The notes below the pieces were generated by a model. It was given only the letters and a program-made list of their open reading frames with translations, was not told the DNA's origin and searched no databases. A program made the position numbers and the translations under genes. From NCBI GenBank assembly GCA_964344215.1, contig CAYFMP010000012.1, forward strand, positions 1 to 64,000: 64,000 nt of DNA. Direction: 5' to 3'. Origin of the DNA: CAYFMP01 sp964344215. Its GTDB lineage: Bacteria; Pseudomonadota; Alphaproteobacteria; Rhodospirillales; Casp-alpha2. Positions 56,465 to 64,000 of this stretch are shown here, piece by piece. Within the stretch, counting starts at the first letter, position 1, and each line of letters opens with the position of its first letter.

Positions 56465-57577
56465 ATGACCGGCCCGGACATCCCTGAAGCCCACGCCGGC
56501 GCTGTTCTGCGCGTCGATCTCGACGCCGTCTGCGCCAATTACCGCACCTTGCTCGATCGCCTGGGCGGGGTGGCGTCGGCCGCCGTCGTCAAGGCCGACG
56601 GTTACGGCCTCGGCGCCGGGCGCGTCGGGCCGGCCCTTCGTGACGCCGGCTGCAAGGTGTTTTTCGTCGCTCACGTCGAAGAAGGAATCGCCCTGCGCGG
56701 CCTCCTGCCCGACGCCGAGATCCATATTCTGAACGGCCTGTTGCCGGGTGCCGAGGAGGCCTATGGCGAACACGGCCTGATGCCGGTATTGGGCAGCTTG
56801 GGCGAGATCGAAGGGTGGCGGGTTTTTTGCGGCGATGCGCCGTTGCCGTGCGACCTCCACGTCGATACCGGCATGCTGCGCTTAGGGCTGCCGCCGAACG
56901 AACTGGCGGCCATCGAAGCCGACCCGGCCATGATCGCCGGCCTCCGCGTCGTCAACGTCATCAGCCACTTGGCCTCGGCCGACGAACCCGATAGTCCGCA
57001 GAACGTCCAGCAGCTCGGCGCCTTCCGCAAGGTCCGCCGCGTCCTGCCTACGGGCCGGGCCTGTTTGGCCAACTCCTCCGGCATCTTTCTCGGGCCCGAT
57101 TACCACTTCGACCTGGCCCGGCCGGGGGTCGCGCTCTTTGGCGTCGCCCCGATCCCGGGCGAGCCGAATCCGATGGCGCAAGTCGTTCGCCTACAAGGAA
57201 AAATCGTCCAGGTGCGGGCCGTTGACGCCCCCCAGACCGTTGGTTATGGTGCGACCCACCGCATCCAGGGACCGGGCCGCATCGCCACCGTGCCGGTCGG
57301 ATACGCCGACGGCTATTTGAGGTCGCTCTCGAACCAGGGTTACGGTTACATTGGAGATATCCGGGTGCCCATCGTAGGTCGCGTGTCCATGGATCTGATT
57401 ACCCTCGACGTATCGGCCGTTCCCGAAGATCGGGCCCGCCCCGGCGCCTGGATCGACCTGATCGGCCCCCACAACCCGGTCGACGACGTCGCCCGGACGG
57501 CCGGCACCATCGGCTACGAAATCCTCACCAGCTTAGGTTCCCGCTATCACCGCGCCTACGCGGGCGGCGCCGGATAG
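56465..57577 (+). CDS. alr: Alanine racemase
   Basis: This 370-aa PLP enzyme makes D-alanine for peptidoglycan. The PLP lysine is in AAVVKADGYGLGAG near residue 42. The second catalytic base is the Tyr of VGYGATHR, and the C-domain has GRVSMDLITLDVS. The start is nine bases after dnaB. Confidence 0.95.
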   Translation: MTGPDIPEAHAGAVLRVDLDAVCANYRTLLDRLGGVASAAVVKADGYGLGAGRVGPALRDAGCKVFFVAHVEEGIALRGLLPDAEIHILNGLLPGAEEAYGEHGLMPVLGSLGEIEGWRVFCGDAPLPCDLHVDTGMLRLGLPPNELAAIEADPAMIAGLRVVNVISHLASADEPDSPQNVQQLGAFRKVRRVLPTGRACLANSSGIFLGPDYHFDLARPGVALFGVAPIPGEPNPMAQVVRLQGKIVQVRAVDAPQTVGYGATHRIQGPGRIATVPVGYADGYLRSLSNQGYGYIGDIRVPIVGRVSMDLITLDVSAVPEDRARPGAWIDLIGPHNPVDDVARTAGTIGYEILTSLGSRYHRAYAGGAG

Positions 57578-57585
57578 GACGCGGC

Positions 57586-58419
57586 ATGGCCGACGGACCG
57601 ACAGGCGAAACGCTCGATGCCGGCCGTGCCGCCGGGCTACACCCGATCCGTTTCGTGCGCACCGTCGGGCGCGTTTTTCTGGCCTTCCTGAGGACGGCGG
57701 GGCGGCTGTCGCTGTTCACCATCGGCGGCGTCAGCCACGCCGTCCGTCCGCCCTTCTATTACTGCATCATCGGTCGCCAGATGGTCGAGATCGGCTACTA
57801 CTCGTTGCCCGTGGTCGGCCTCACCGCCGTCTTCGCCGGCATGGTGCTGGCCCTGCAAAGCTACACCGGTTTCGCTCGGTTCTCGGCCGAGGGCGCCATC
57901 GCCAACGTCGTCGTCCTCAGCATCACCCGCGAACTCGGCCCGGTCCTGGCCGGCCTCATGGTGGCCGGGCGCATCGGCGCTGCGATGGCGGCCGAGATCG
58001 GCACCATGCGCGTGACCGAGCAGATCGACGCCCTGACCACGCTCAGCACCAACCCCATGAAGTACCTGGTGGCGCCGAGGCTGATCGCCGGCGTCACCAT
58101 GATGCCGTTCCTGGTCTTCATCGCCGACATCATCGGCGTCTTCGGCGGTTACCTGGTGGCGGTCTACAAGCTCGGCTTCAACCCTGCCAATTACCTGCAG
58201 AACACCTACGATTTCCTGGAGGCCTCCGACGTCATCTCGGGCCTGGTCAAGGCCTCCGTGTTCGGCTTCCTGATCACCCTGATGGGGTGCTATCACGGCT
58301 ATCACTCGAAGGGCGGGGCTCAGGGCGTCGGCTCGGCGACCACCAACGCCGTCGTCTCGGCGTCGATCCTGATCCTCTGCTTCGACTACATCCTGACCGA
58401 GATATTCTTCGCCAAGTAG
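57586..58419 (+). CDS. mlaE: MlaE family ABC transporter permease
   Basis: This 277-aa inner-membrane protein has about five helices and the MlaE signature ELGPVLAGLMVAGRIGAAMA followed by EIGTMRVTEQIDAL. With MlaF it moves phospholipids between the membranes to keep outer-membrane asymmetry. It lies nine bases after alr. MlaD, MlaC and MlaB are not in this window. Confidence 0.9.
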   Translation: MADGPTGETLDAGRAAGLHPIRFVRTVGRVFLAFLRTAGRLSLFTIGGVSHAVRPPFYYCIIGRQMVEIGYYSLPVVGLTAVFAGMVLALQSYTGFARFSAEGAIANVVVLSITRELGPVLAGLMVAGRIGAAMAAEIGTMRVTEQIDALTTLSTNPMKYLVAPRLIAGVTMMPFLVFIADIIGVFGGYLVAVYKLGFNPANYLQNTYDFLEASDVISGLVKASVFGFLITLMGCYHGYHSKGGAQGVGSATTNAVVSASILILCFDYILTEIFFAK

Positions 58420-58434
58420 GCGGGCTGGGAGACC

Positions 58435-59208
58435 ATGTCGAACGCCCCGAAAATCCGCCTCCGCGACGTGCACAAGCGCTTCGGGCCGAAGCGCGTCCTG
58501 GCCGGCGTCGATCTCGACGTCGGGGTCGGCGAATCGCTTGTCATCATCGGCGGCTCCGGCACCGGCAAATCTGTCACCATCAAGTGCATCCAGGGGCTGC
58601 TGACTCCGGACAAGGGCTCGATCGAGATCGACGGCGAGGAGGTGACGGGCTTGGGCGAGGCCGAACGCGAGCGCGTCAACCGGCAGATCGGCATGCTGTT
58701 CCAGGCCGCCGCTCTGTTCGACAGCTTGCCGGTCTGGGAGAACGTCGCCTTCGGGCTGCTGGCCGAGAAGCGGGTCGGCCGCGCCGAGGCCCGCAACATC
58801 GCCGTCGACAAGCTGGCCCTGGTCGGTCTCGGTCCCGAGGTCCTCGAATTGTCGCCGGCCGAACTTTCCGGCGGTATGCAGAAGCGGGTGGGTTTGGCTC
58901 GTGCCATCGCCACCGACCCGGAGATCATCTTCTTCGACGAGCCGACGACGGGGCTCGACCCGATCATGGCCGACGTCATCAACAACCTGATCGTCGGCGT
59001 GAATAGAAAAGTCGGGGCGACGGCGCTCTCCATCACCCACGACATGGCGAGCGCGCGGAAGATCGGCGATCGTATCGCCATGCTCTACGACGGCAAGATC
59101 ATCTGGGCCGGCCCGGCCGACCAAGTCGACGACTCCGGCAACGCTTACGTCGACCAGTTCGTTCGCGGCAGCTCCGACGGCCCCATCAAGATGGCGCTGA
59201 GGGCATAG
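58435..59208 (+). CDS. mlaF: ABC transporter ATP-binding protein MlaF
   Basis: This 257-aa ATPase has Walker A GGSGTGKSVTIK, the Q-loop FQAAALFDSLPVWENVAFG, the signature LSGGMQKRVGLARAI, Walker B IIFFDEPTTGLDP and the switch THDMASARKI. Its position 15 bases after mlaE marks it as MlaF. Confidence 0.93.
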   Translation: MSNAPKIRLRDVHKRFGPKRVLAGVDLDVGVGESLVIIGGSGTGKSVTIKCIQGLLTPDKGSIEIDGEEVTGLGEAERERVNRQIGMLFQAAALFDSLPVWENVAFGLLAEKRVGRAEARNIAVDKLALVGLGPEVLELSPAELSGGMQKRVGLARAIATDPEIIFFDEPTTGLDPIMADVINNLIVGVNRKVGATALSITHDMASARKIGDRIAMLYDGKIIWAGPADQVDDSGNAYVDQFVRGSSDGPIKMALRA

Positions 59209-59283
59209 GTCTTTTGCGATTCCTTTGTCCGTTTGCGCCGGCGGTTAGTGGTATATTGGGCCGATTCTCAAGGGACCGGTGAC

Positions 59284-60714
59284 TTGGCCAAGGCTAAATC
59301 CCAATACGTCTGTCAGGAATGCGGCGGCGCCCACCCGAAATGGAGCGGCCGTTGCGACGCCTGCGGCGCCTGGAACACGCTGATCGAGGAGCAGGCACCG
59401 GATTCGACGCCGAAAGGGCTCGGCGCGAAGAAGGGCCGCCGGGTGCCGTTCGTCGGCCTCAAGGGCGAGGAGAAGCAGCCGCCCAGAAGAGCCAGCGGCA
59501 TCGCCGAATTCGACCGTGTCACCGGCGGTGGCCTGGTTCCCGGCTCCGCCGTCCTGGTCGGCGGCGATCCCGGCATCGGCAAATCGACCCTGCTTTTGCA
59601 AGTGGTGGCGGCGCTATCGAGGAACCTTTCGTGCGCCTACATCTCCGGCGAGGAAGCCATCGACCAGTTGCGGCTCAGGGCCGAGCGCTTGGGCCTCAAG
59701 GACGCCAATGTCGGACTGGCAACGGCGACCTCAGTACGCGACATCGCCGCCAGTCTGAACAGCTCGGATGCGCCCGACGTGGTGGTAATCGACTCCATTC
59801 AGACCATGTTCATCGACAGCCTCGAGTCGGCGCCGGGCACGGTCTCGCAGGTCCGCACCTCGGCCCAGGAGCTGATCCGCATGGCCAAGCGGCGCGGCTT
59901 CTCACTGATCCTGGTCGGTCACGTCACCAAAGAGGGGCTGATCGCCGGCCCCCGCGTGCTCGAGCACATGGTTGATACCGTGCTTTATTTCGAGGGCGAC
60001 CAGAGCCACCAGTTCCGCATCATGCGGGCTGTCAAGAACCGTTTCGGGCCGGCCGACGAAATCGGCGTCTTCGAGATGACAGCGACCGGTCTGCGCGAGG
60101 TCGCCAATCCGTCGGCCCTGTTCCTGTCTGAGCACCGCGACGACGTCAGTGGGTCCAGCGTCTTCGCCGGCATGGAAGGCAGCCGCCCGGTGCTGGTCGA
60201 GATCCAGTCGTTGATCGCACCGTCGCCGCTGGCCACCCCGAGACGCGCCGTGGTGGGCTGGGATTCGGCCCGGCTGGCCATGGTCATGGCGGTGCTCGAA
60301 GCGCGCTGCGGTGTTGCTCTGGGCGGCACCGATGTCTACCTGAACGTGGCCGGCGGCCTGAAGATTGGCGAGCCGGCCGCCGACCTGGCGGTGGCGGCGG
60401 CGCTGATCTCGTCGCGCAGTGGCGCCCCGGTCCCAGCCGAGACCGTGGTATTCGGCGAGATCGGCCTGTCCGGCGAGGTGCGGGCCGTCGCTCATCGCGA
60501 CACGCGGCTGAAGGAGGCCGGTAAGCTCGGCTTCACCCGGGCCATTGCGCCGGCCGCCAGCGGCAAGCGGGCGAGCAAGCTGTCGGCCGGTATCGAAGTG
60601 ACCGAGATCGGCCATCTCGGCGACCTTCTGGCGTTGTTTCCTACAGCCGAAACAGGGGACGCCGACGGTGCCGTAATGACGGAACTGGCCATCGGCCGAG
60701 CACGGAATGGATAG
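59284..60714 (+). CDS. radA: DNA repair protein RadA
   Basis: This 476-aa protein starts at TTG 59284 (L-AKAKSQYVCQECGG), after AAGGGA. It has the four-Cys zinc finger CQECGG...CDACGAW, Walker A GGDPGIGKSTLLLQ, the RadA-specific KNRFGPADE and a C-terminal Lon-protease-like domain. It promotes branch migration in recombination. Its 3' end overlaps the CvpA-family gene by eight bases. Confidence 0.94.
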   Translation: MAKAKSQYVCQECGGAHPKWSGRCDACGAWNTLIEEQAPDSTPKGLGAKKGRRVPFVGLKGEEKQPPRRASGIAEFDRVTGGGLVPGSAVLVGGDPGIGKSTLLLQVVAALSRNLSCAYISGEEAIDQLRLRAERLGLKDANVGLATATSVRDIAASLNSSDAPDVVVIDSIQTMFIDSLESAPGTVSQVRTSAQELIRMAKRRGFSLILVGHVTKEGLIAGPRVLEHMVDTVLYFEGDQSHQFRIMRAVKNRFGPADEIGVFEMTATGLREVANPSALFLSEHRDDVSGSSVFAGMEGSRPVLVEIQSLIAPSPLATPRRAVVGWDSARLAMVMAVLEARCGVALGGTDVYLNVAGGLKIGEPAADLAVAAALISSRSGAPVPAETVVFGEIGLSGEVRAVAHRDTRLKEAGKLGFTRAIAPAASGKRASKLSAGIEVTEIGHLGDLLALFPTAETGDADGAVMTELAIGRARNG

Positions 60715-61408
60715 CCTGGAACGCCTCAACGATCTGCCAGTAAACGTCTTCGACATCGGCGTCATCGCCGTCCTGCTGGTGTCGGCGCTGCTGGCCTACG
60801 CCCGCGGCTTCGTTCACGAAGTGCTGTCGGTTGCCGGCTGGATCGGCGCCATCCTCGCCACCTTCTACGGCTTCCCCTATCTCAAGCCCTACGCCCGACA
60901 AATCATTTCCATCGATCTGGCCGCCGATCTGGCCGCCGGCGTCGTCATCTTCGTGGTTTCGCTGGCGGCGCTTTCCGTTCTGTCGAGGAGCATTTCGCGA
61001 AGGGTCAAGGACAGCGCCCTCGGCGCGCTCGACCGTTCCTTGGGCTTTCTGTTCGGGCTGGCCCGAGGTGTATTGGTCGTCTGTATCGCCTACATCGGCC
61101 TCGAACTGATCATCCCGCGCGACGACCAACCGAAGTGGATCGCCGAAGCACGTTCGATGGAACTGGTCTTGCCCGGCGCCGACCTGTTGACCTCGCTGAT
61201 TCCGGAGACTGCGGGCTCCGCGGTCTCTGATGCTGTCGGCGATGCGAAGGAAAAGGCCAATGAGGCGGTCGAGGAAAAAGCCAAGGATGCCGCCCGCGAA
61301 CTTCTGTCGCCACCGCCGAAGGCGCCGGACGATCCCGACCAGGGAGCCTATGACCCGAAGGAACGCCAGGACATGGAACGCTTGATCGGTACCAGTCAAC
61401 AGCAGTAA
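60707..61408 (+). CDS. cvpA: CvpA family membrane protein
   Basis: This 233-aa protein has about four N-terminal membrane helices (VNVFDIGVIAVLLVSALLAY, ARGFVHEVLSVAGWIGA) and a long cytoplasmic or periplasmic charged tail. CvpA is needed for colicin V production and membrane stress tolerance in E. coli, and usually lies before purF, as here. ATG 60707 overlaps radA by eight bases. Confidence 0.9.
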   Translation: MDSLERLNDLPVNVFDIGVIAVLLVSALLAYARGFVHEVLSVAGWIGAILATFYGFPYLKPYARQIISIDLAADLAAGVVIFVVSLAALSVLSRSISRRVKDSALGALDRSLGFLFGLARGVLVVCIAYIGLELIIPRDDQPKWIAEARSMELVLPGADLLTSLIPETAGSAVSDAVGDAKEKANEAVEEKAKDAARELLSPPPKAPDDPDQGAYDPKERQDMERLIGTSQQQ

Positions 61409-61426
61409 GAAGTGTCCGTAGCCGAT

Positions 61427-62910
61427 ATGAAAACACCCCTGACCTTCCCCGCGCACCCCTACTTGCAGCCGCGACCCGAGTCGGGGCCGGAAGAGGAGTG
61501 CGGGCTGTTCGGCATTTACGGACAGGTCGACGCCGCCACCCACGCCGCCCTCGGCTTGCACGCGCTCCAGCACCNNNNNNNNNNGAGTCGTGCTGCATAG
61601 TCGTCTACGACGGAGAGCAGTTCCATTCGCACCGGGCATTAGGGCTGGTCGGCGACAACTTCAGTTCGCCAGAGACGATGCAGCGTCTGAAGGGCGATAT
61701 GGCGATCGGCCACGTTCGCTATTCGACGTCGGGCGACACGCTGCTGCGCAATGTCCAGCCGCTGTTCGCAGACTTCAAATTCGGCGGCCTCGCCATCGCT
61801 CACAACGGCAACCTGACCAACGCCTATCAGTTGCGTCGCGATCTGGTCCAACGCGGCTGCATATTTCAATCGACCAGCGATACCGAGACCATCGTGCATC
61901 TGGTGGCGATCAGCGAATACGGTCGCGTCGTCGACCGCCTGACCGACGCAATTTCGCAAGTCGAGGGCGCCTATTCACTGGTCGCCATAACCCAGAAGAA
62001 GCTGATCGGCCTGCGCGATCCCTACGGCGTCAGGCCGCTGGTGCTTGGCCGTCTCGGCGATTCTTACATCTTGACCTCGGAGACCTGTGCGCTCGACATC
62101 ATCGACGCCCAGTTCGTCCGCGATGTCGAACCCGGCGAGATCATCGTCATCGACGAGAAAGGCTTGCACAGCCTCAAGCCCTTCAACAAGAAACCGAACC
62201 GTTTCTGCATCTTCGAGTACATCTACTTCGCCCGCCCCGACAGCGTCATGGAGGGCAAGAGCGTCTATGCGGTTCGCAAGGAGATCGGCGCCGAGCTCGC
62301 CCGCGAGAGCAACGTCGCCGCCGACGTCGTCGTGCCGGTGCCGGATTCGGGGGTGCCGTCGGCCATCGGATACGCCGAGGAGGCCGGTATTCCGTTCGAG
62401 CTCGGCATCATCCGCAACCACTACGTTGGCCGCACCTTCATCGAACCGACCGATCAAATCCGGCACCTGGGCGTCCGCCTCAAGCACAACGCCAACGCAG
62501 CCCATCTCAAGGGCAAACGGGTCGTGCTGGTCGACGATTCCATCGTCCGCGGCACCACATCGGTGAAGATCGTCGAGATGGTTCGCAACGCCGGCGCCGC
62601 CGAGGTCCACATGCGGGTCGCCAGCCCGCCAAATACGCACTCGTGCTTCTACGGGATCGATACGCCGGAACGCGAGGAACTGCTGGCCTCGCGTATGGAC
62701 GTTCCGGCCATGGCCGATCATATCGGCGTCGACAGCCTGTCCTTTCTGAGTATCGACGGCCTCTATCGGGCGGTCGGCGGCGAAGCGCGCAACGCAGAAA
62801 GTCCGCAATACTGCGACGCCTGCCTGAGCGGCGAATATCCGATCCCCTTGACCGACCAGGAAGGCGATCCGGTTCCGTCCTTGCTGTCGTTGCTGGACGA
62901 ACAACGCTGA
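61427..62910 (+). CDS. purF: Amidophosphoribosyltransferase, interrupted by an assembly gap
   Basis: PurF makes phosphoribosylamine, the first step of purine synthesis. The N-terminal glutaminase begins ECGLFGIYGQ, where Cys becomes the active-site residue after propeptide removal, and LGLHALQH runs into ten N. After the gap come CCIVVYDGEQFHSHRALGLVG, GHVRYSTSGD, HNGNLTN and the PRPP site VVLVDDSIVRGTT. The two sides are in different frames only because ten N were inserted; the conserved QHRGQES would need eight bases, which restores one frame. A GTG at 61412 is an alternative start. Confidence 0.93.
61575..61584. other. Run of ten N (scaffold gap) inside purF
   Basis: Ten unknown bases separate two contigs within the glutaminase domain of purF. 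Family conservation (QH-RGQ-ES) predicts eight real bases, so the gap length is nominal. Confidence 0.97.
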
Positions 62911-63638
62911 TGAACGAAACCGGAGGTCGCCTGGACGGGCGCATTGCGCTCATCACCGGCGCCTCGCGCGGTATCGGTGCCGCCGTTGCCAAACGTTTCG
63001 CGACGGAAGGCGCCCAACTGGTTCTGGTCGCCCGCACCTCGGGCGGGCTTGAGGAGGTAGACGACGAAGTCCGCAACGCTTCCGGCCAACGCGCCACCCT
63101 GGTACCTCTCGACCTTACCGACTTCGACGCCATCGACAACTTGGGGGCCGCCGTGTTCGAGCGCTTCGGGCGCCTCGACGCACTCATCGGCAACGCCGGC
63201 CTGCTCGGCCCCCTCGGCCCCATCAACCACGTCGATCCGAAAGTCTGGGAGCGGGTCATGGACGTCAATCTGACCGCCAACTGGCGGCTGATCCGTTCGT
63301 TTGATCCGCTGCTTCGGCAATCGGACTCGGGGCGCGCCGTTTTCGTCACTTCGACCGTCGGTTCCGAGCCGCGCGCTTATTGGAGCGTCTATTCGGTTTC
63401 GAAGGCGGCGCTCGAGATGACGGTCCGGATCTACGCCACCGAAGTCGCCGAAACGGCGGTCCGCGTCAATCTGTTCAACCCCGGTGCGACCCGTACCGCC
63501 ATGCGCGCCGAAGCGATGCCGGGCGAGGACCCCGATACCCTGAAAACCGCCGACGACGTAACAGAGCAGTTCGTTGCTCTGTGCGAACCGGGCTGCCGCT
63601 TGAACGGCGAAACACTGGACTGGACCTGGCAAGGTTAA
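62910..63638 (+). CDS. Short-chain dehydrogenase/reductase (YciK-like)
   Basis: This 242-aa SDR has ITGASRGIGAAVAKRFA near residue 15, GNAGLLGPLGPI, the TSTVG Ser and YSVSKAALEM. The GNAGxLG-type segment is typical of the YciK-like branch. The ATG overlaps the purF stop by one base (TGATG), so translation is coupled; purF followed by such an SDR is common in alphaproteobacteria. The substrate is unknown. Confidence 0.9.
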   Translation: MNETGGRLDGRIALITGASRGIGAAVAKRFATEGAQLVLVARTSGGLEEVDDEVRNASGQRATLVPLDLTDFDAIDNLGAAVFERFGRLDALIGNAGLLGPLGPINHVDPKVWERVMDVNLTANWRLIRSFDPLLRQSDSGRAVFVTSTVGSEPRAYWSVYSVSKAALEMTVRIYATEVAETAVRVNLFNPGATRTAMRAEAMPGEDPDTLKTADDVTEQFVALCEPGCRLNGETLDWTWQG

Positions 63639-63684
63639 GGTCGAATTCAGCCCTTTCTTTGGTAACGATTTTGTTACAGCGCGG

Positions 63685-63712
63685 TTGCCAAGTAAAAAGT
63701 TCCGCTTATACT
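63685..63712 (+). promoter_or_regulatory. Predicted sigma70-type promoter for the DUF47 gene
   Basis: TTGCCA at 63685-63690 and TATACT at 63707-63712 are separated by 16 bases. A small inverted repeat, GTAAC at 63662-63666 and GTTAC at 63673-63677, lies just upstream and could be an operator. The leader to ATG 63817 is about 100 bases. Confidence 0.45.
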
Positions 63713-63816
63713 TGACCGCCGCTCCAAAAGCATTTGCTCGGAACGACCCGGCGCATCCCGCCTTGCGCGGACTCGCGCGTCGGTCGAATTCGGCATCGGG
63801 GGAAGGGAACCAAACA

Positions 63817-64000
63817 ATGGAACTGACCAAGGACATCCGGCTGTTTCGCCGCACCCGGGCGCTCGAAAACGAGATCGACGAGTTCCTCGACATGCTCTCG
63901 GAATCGGCCCTGGTCTTCAAACATGCGGTTCGGGTCTACCTCGAACAGGGCTGCTCGGAAGAGTTCGACGAGAAGCTCCACCACGTGAATTCGCTCGAAA
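63817..64000 (+). CDS. DUF47 / PhoU-like protein (TIGR00153 type), 5' part only
   Basis: The first 61 residues are visible before the window ends. MELTKDIRLFRRTRALENEI and the following FLDMLSESALVFKHAVRVYL are the helical opening of the DUF47/PhoU-like family. These proteins often accompany a Pit-type inorganic phosphate transporter and modulate it. ATG 63817 has GGGGGAAGG upstream. The next gene is outside the window. Confidence 0.82.
   Translation, partial: MELTKDIRLFRRTRALENEIDEFLDMLSESALVFKHAVRVYLEQGCSEEFDEKLHHVNSLE

Noticed and set aside
61590..62909. A long frame upstream of the final SDR.
   Set aside because: It is an Arg-rich shadow of purF; the SDR starts at 62910, overlapping the purF stop.
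63639..63816. A Pho box upstream of the DUF47 gene.
   Set aside because: The region has no CTGTCA-type direct repeats; only a short GTAAC/GTTAC inverted repeat and a sigma70-like promoter are visible.

Overview
The window looks like about 64 kb of a GC-rich alphaproteobacterial chromosome, probably a Rhodospirillales-like Gram-negative. The supporting evidence is the gene order rpsF-rpsR-DUF2232-rplI-dnaB-alr-mlaEF-radA-cvpA-purF, the lptG-lptD-surA-pdxA-rsmA block, the fabD-fabG-acpP-fabF-mltG block with yicC-gmk nearby, and LPS-export and outer-membrane proteins (LptD, a porin, an OmpW-like protein). The assignment rests on gene content and order only. A 10-N run inside purF shows that this is a draft scaffold.

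Region by region. At 1-4.1 kb there is a minus-strand organic-acid catabolic set: CitE-like lyase, CaiB-like CoA-transferase, cyclase-family hydrolase and class II aldolase. At 4.3-6.2 kb lie glutamate dehydrogenase and a membrane/coiled-coil protein. At 6.2-8.5 kb an AT-rich two-gene islet is inserted in the 3' end of holC and flanked by an 89-bp perfect direct repeat. At 8.4-13.9 kb the minus strand carries holC, an M24 peptidase, pepA, a flippase-like protein and the radical SAM enzyme AmrS. At 14-20 kb are two transporters, a porin, a basic periplasmic protein and a MEMO-AMMECR1 fusion. At 20-25 kb are cysQ, a Sua5-type gene, a TauE exporter, a D-2-hydroxyacid dehydrogenase and an agmatinase. 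At 25-34 kb is a mixed set: ComEC-like hydrolase, methyltransferase, DUF1989, ArsC-like reductase, YaaA, AzlCD, acyl-CoA dehydrogenase and radical SAM/B12. At 34.3-41.2 kb is the outer-membrane biogenesis operon. At 41-50 kb are a dioxygenase, gmk/yicC, an SDR, ompW, mltG and fatty-acid synthesis. At 50-64 kb is the ribosomal protein/replication/cell-envelope/purine block, ending in a DUF47 protein cut by the window edge.

Many neighbours are joined by 1- to 8-base start/stop overlaps, so much of the window is organised as translationally coupled operons. Two conserved genes (lptG and cfa) are split by apparent frameshifts, and an ArsC-like gene carries an amber codon at position 5. These could be real lesions or errors in a draft assembly. 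I see no tRNA, rRNA, CRISPR array, recognisable IS element or integrase.

The best candidate for something undescribed is the holC islet. Its cargo is a 176-aa protein of unknown family, translationally coupled to an XRE/ImmA-IrrE metallopeptidase regulator, and the element appears to have supplied a replacement 3' end for holC. A 51-aa protein that is about 40% Lys/Arg (50290-50445) is a second, smaller candidate.
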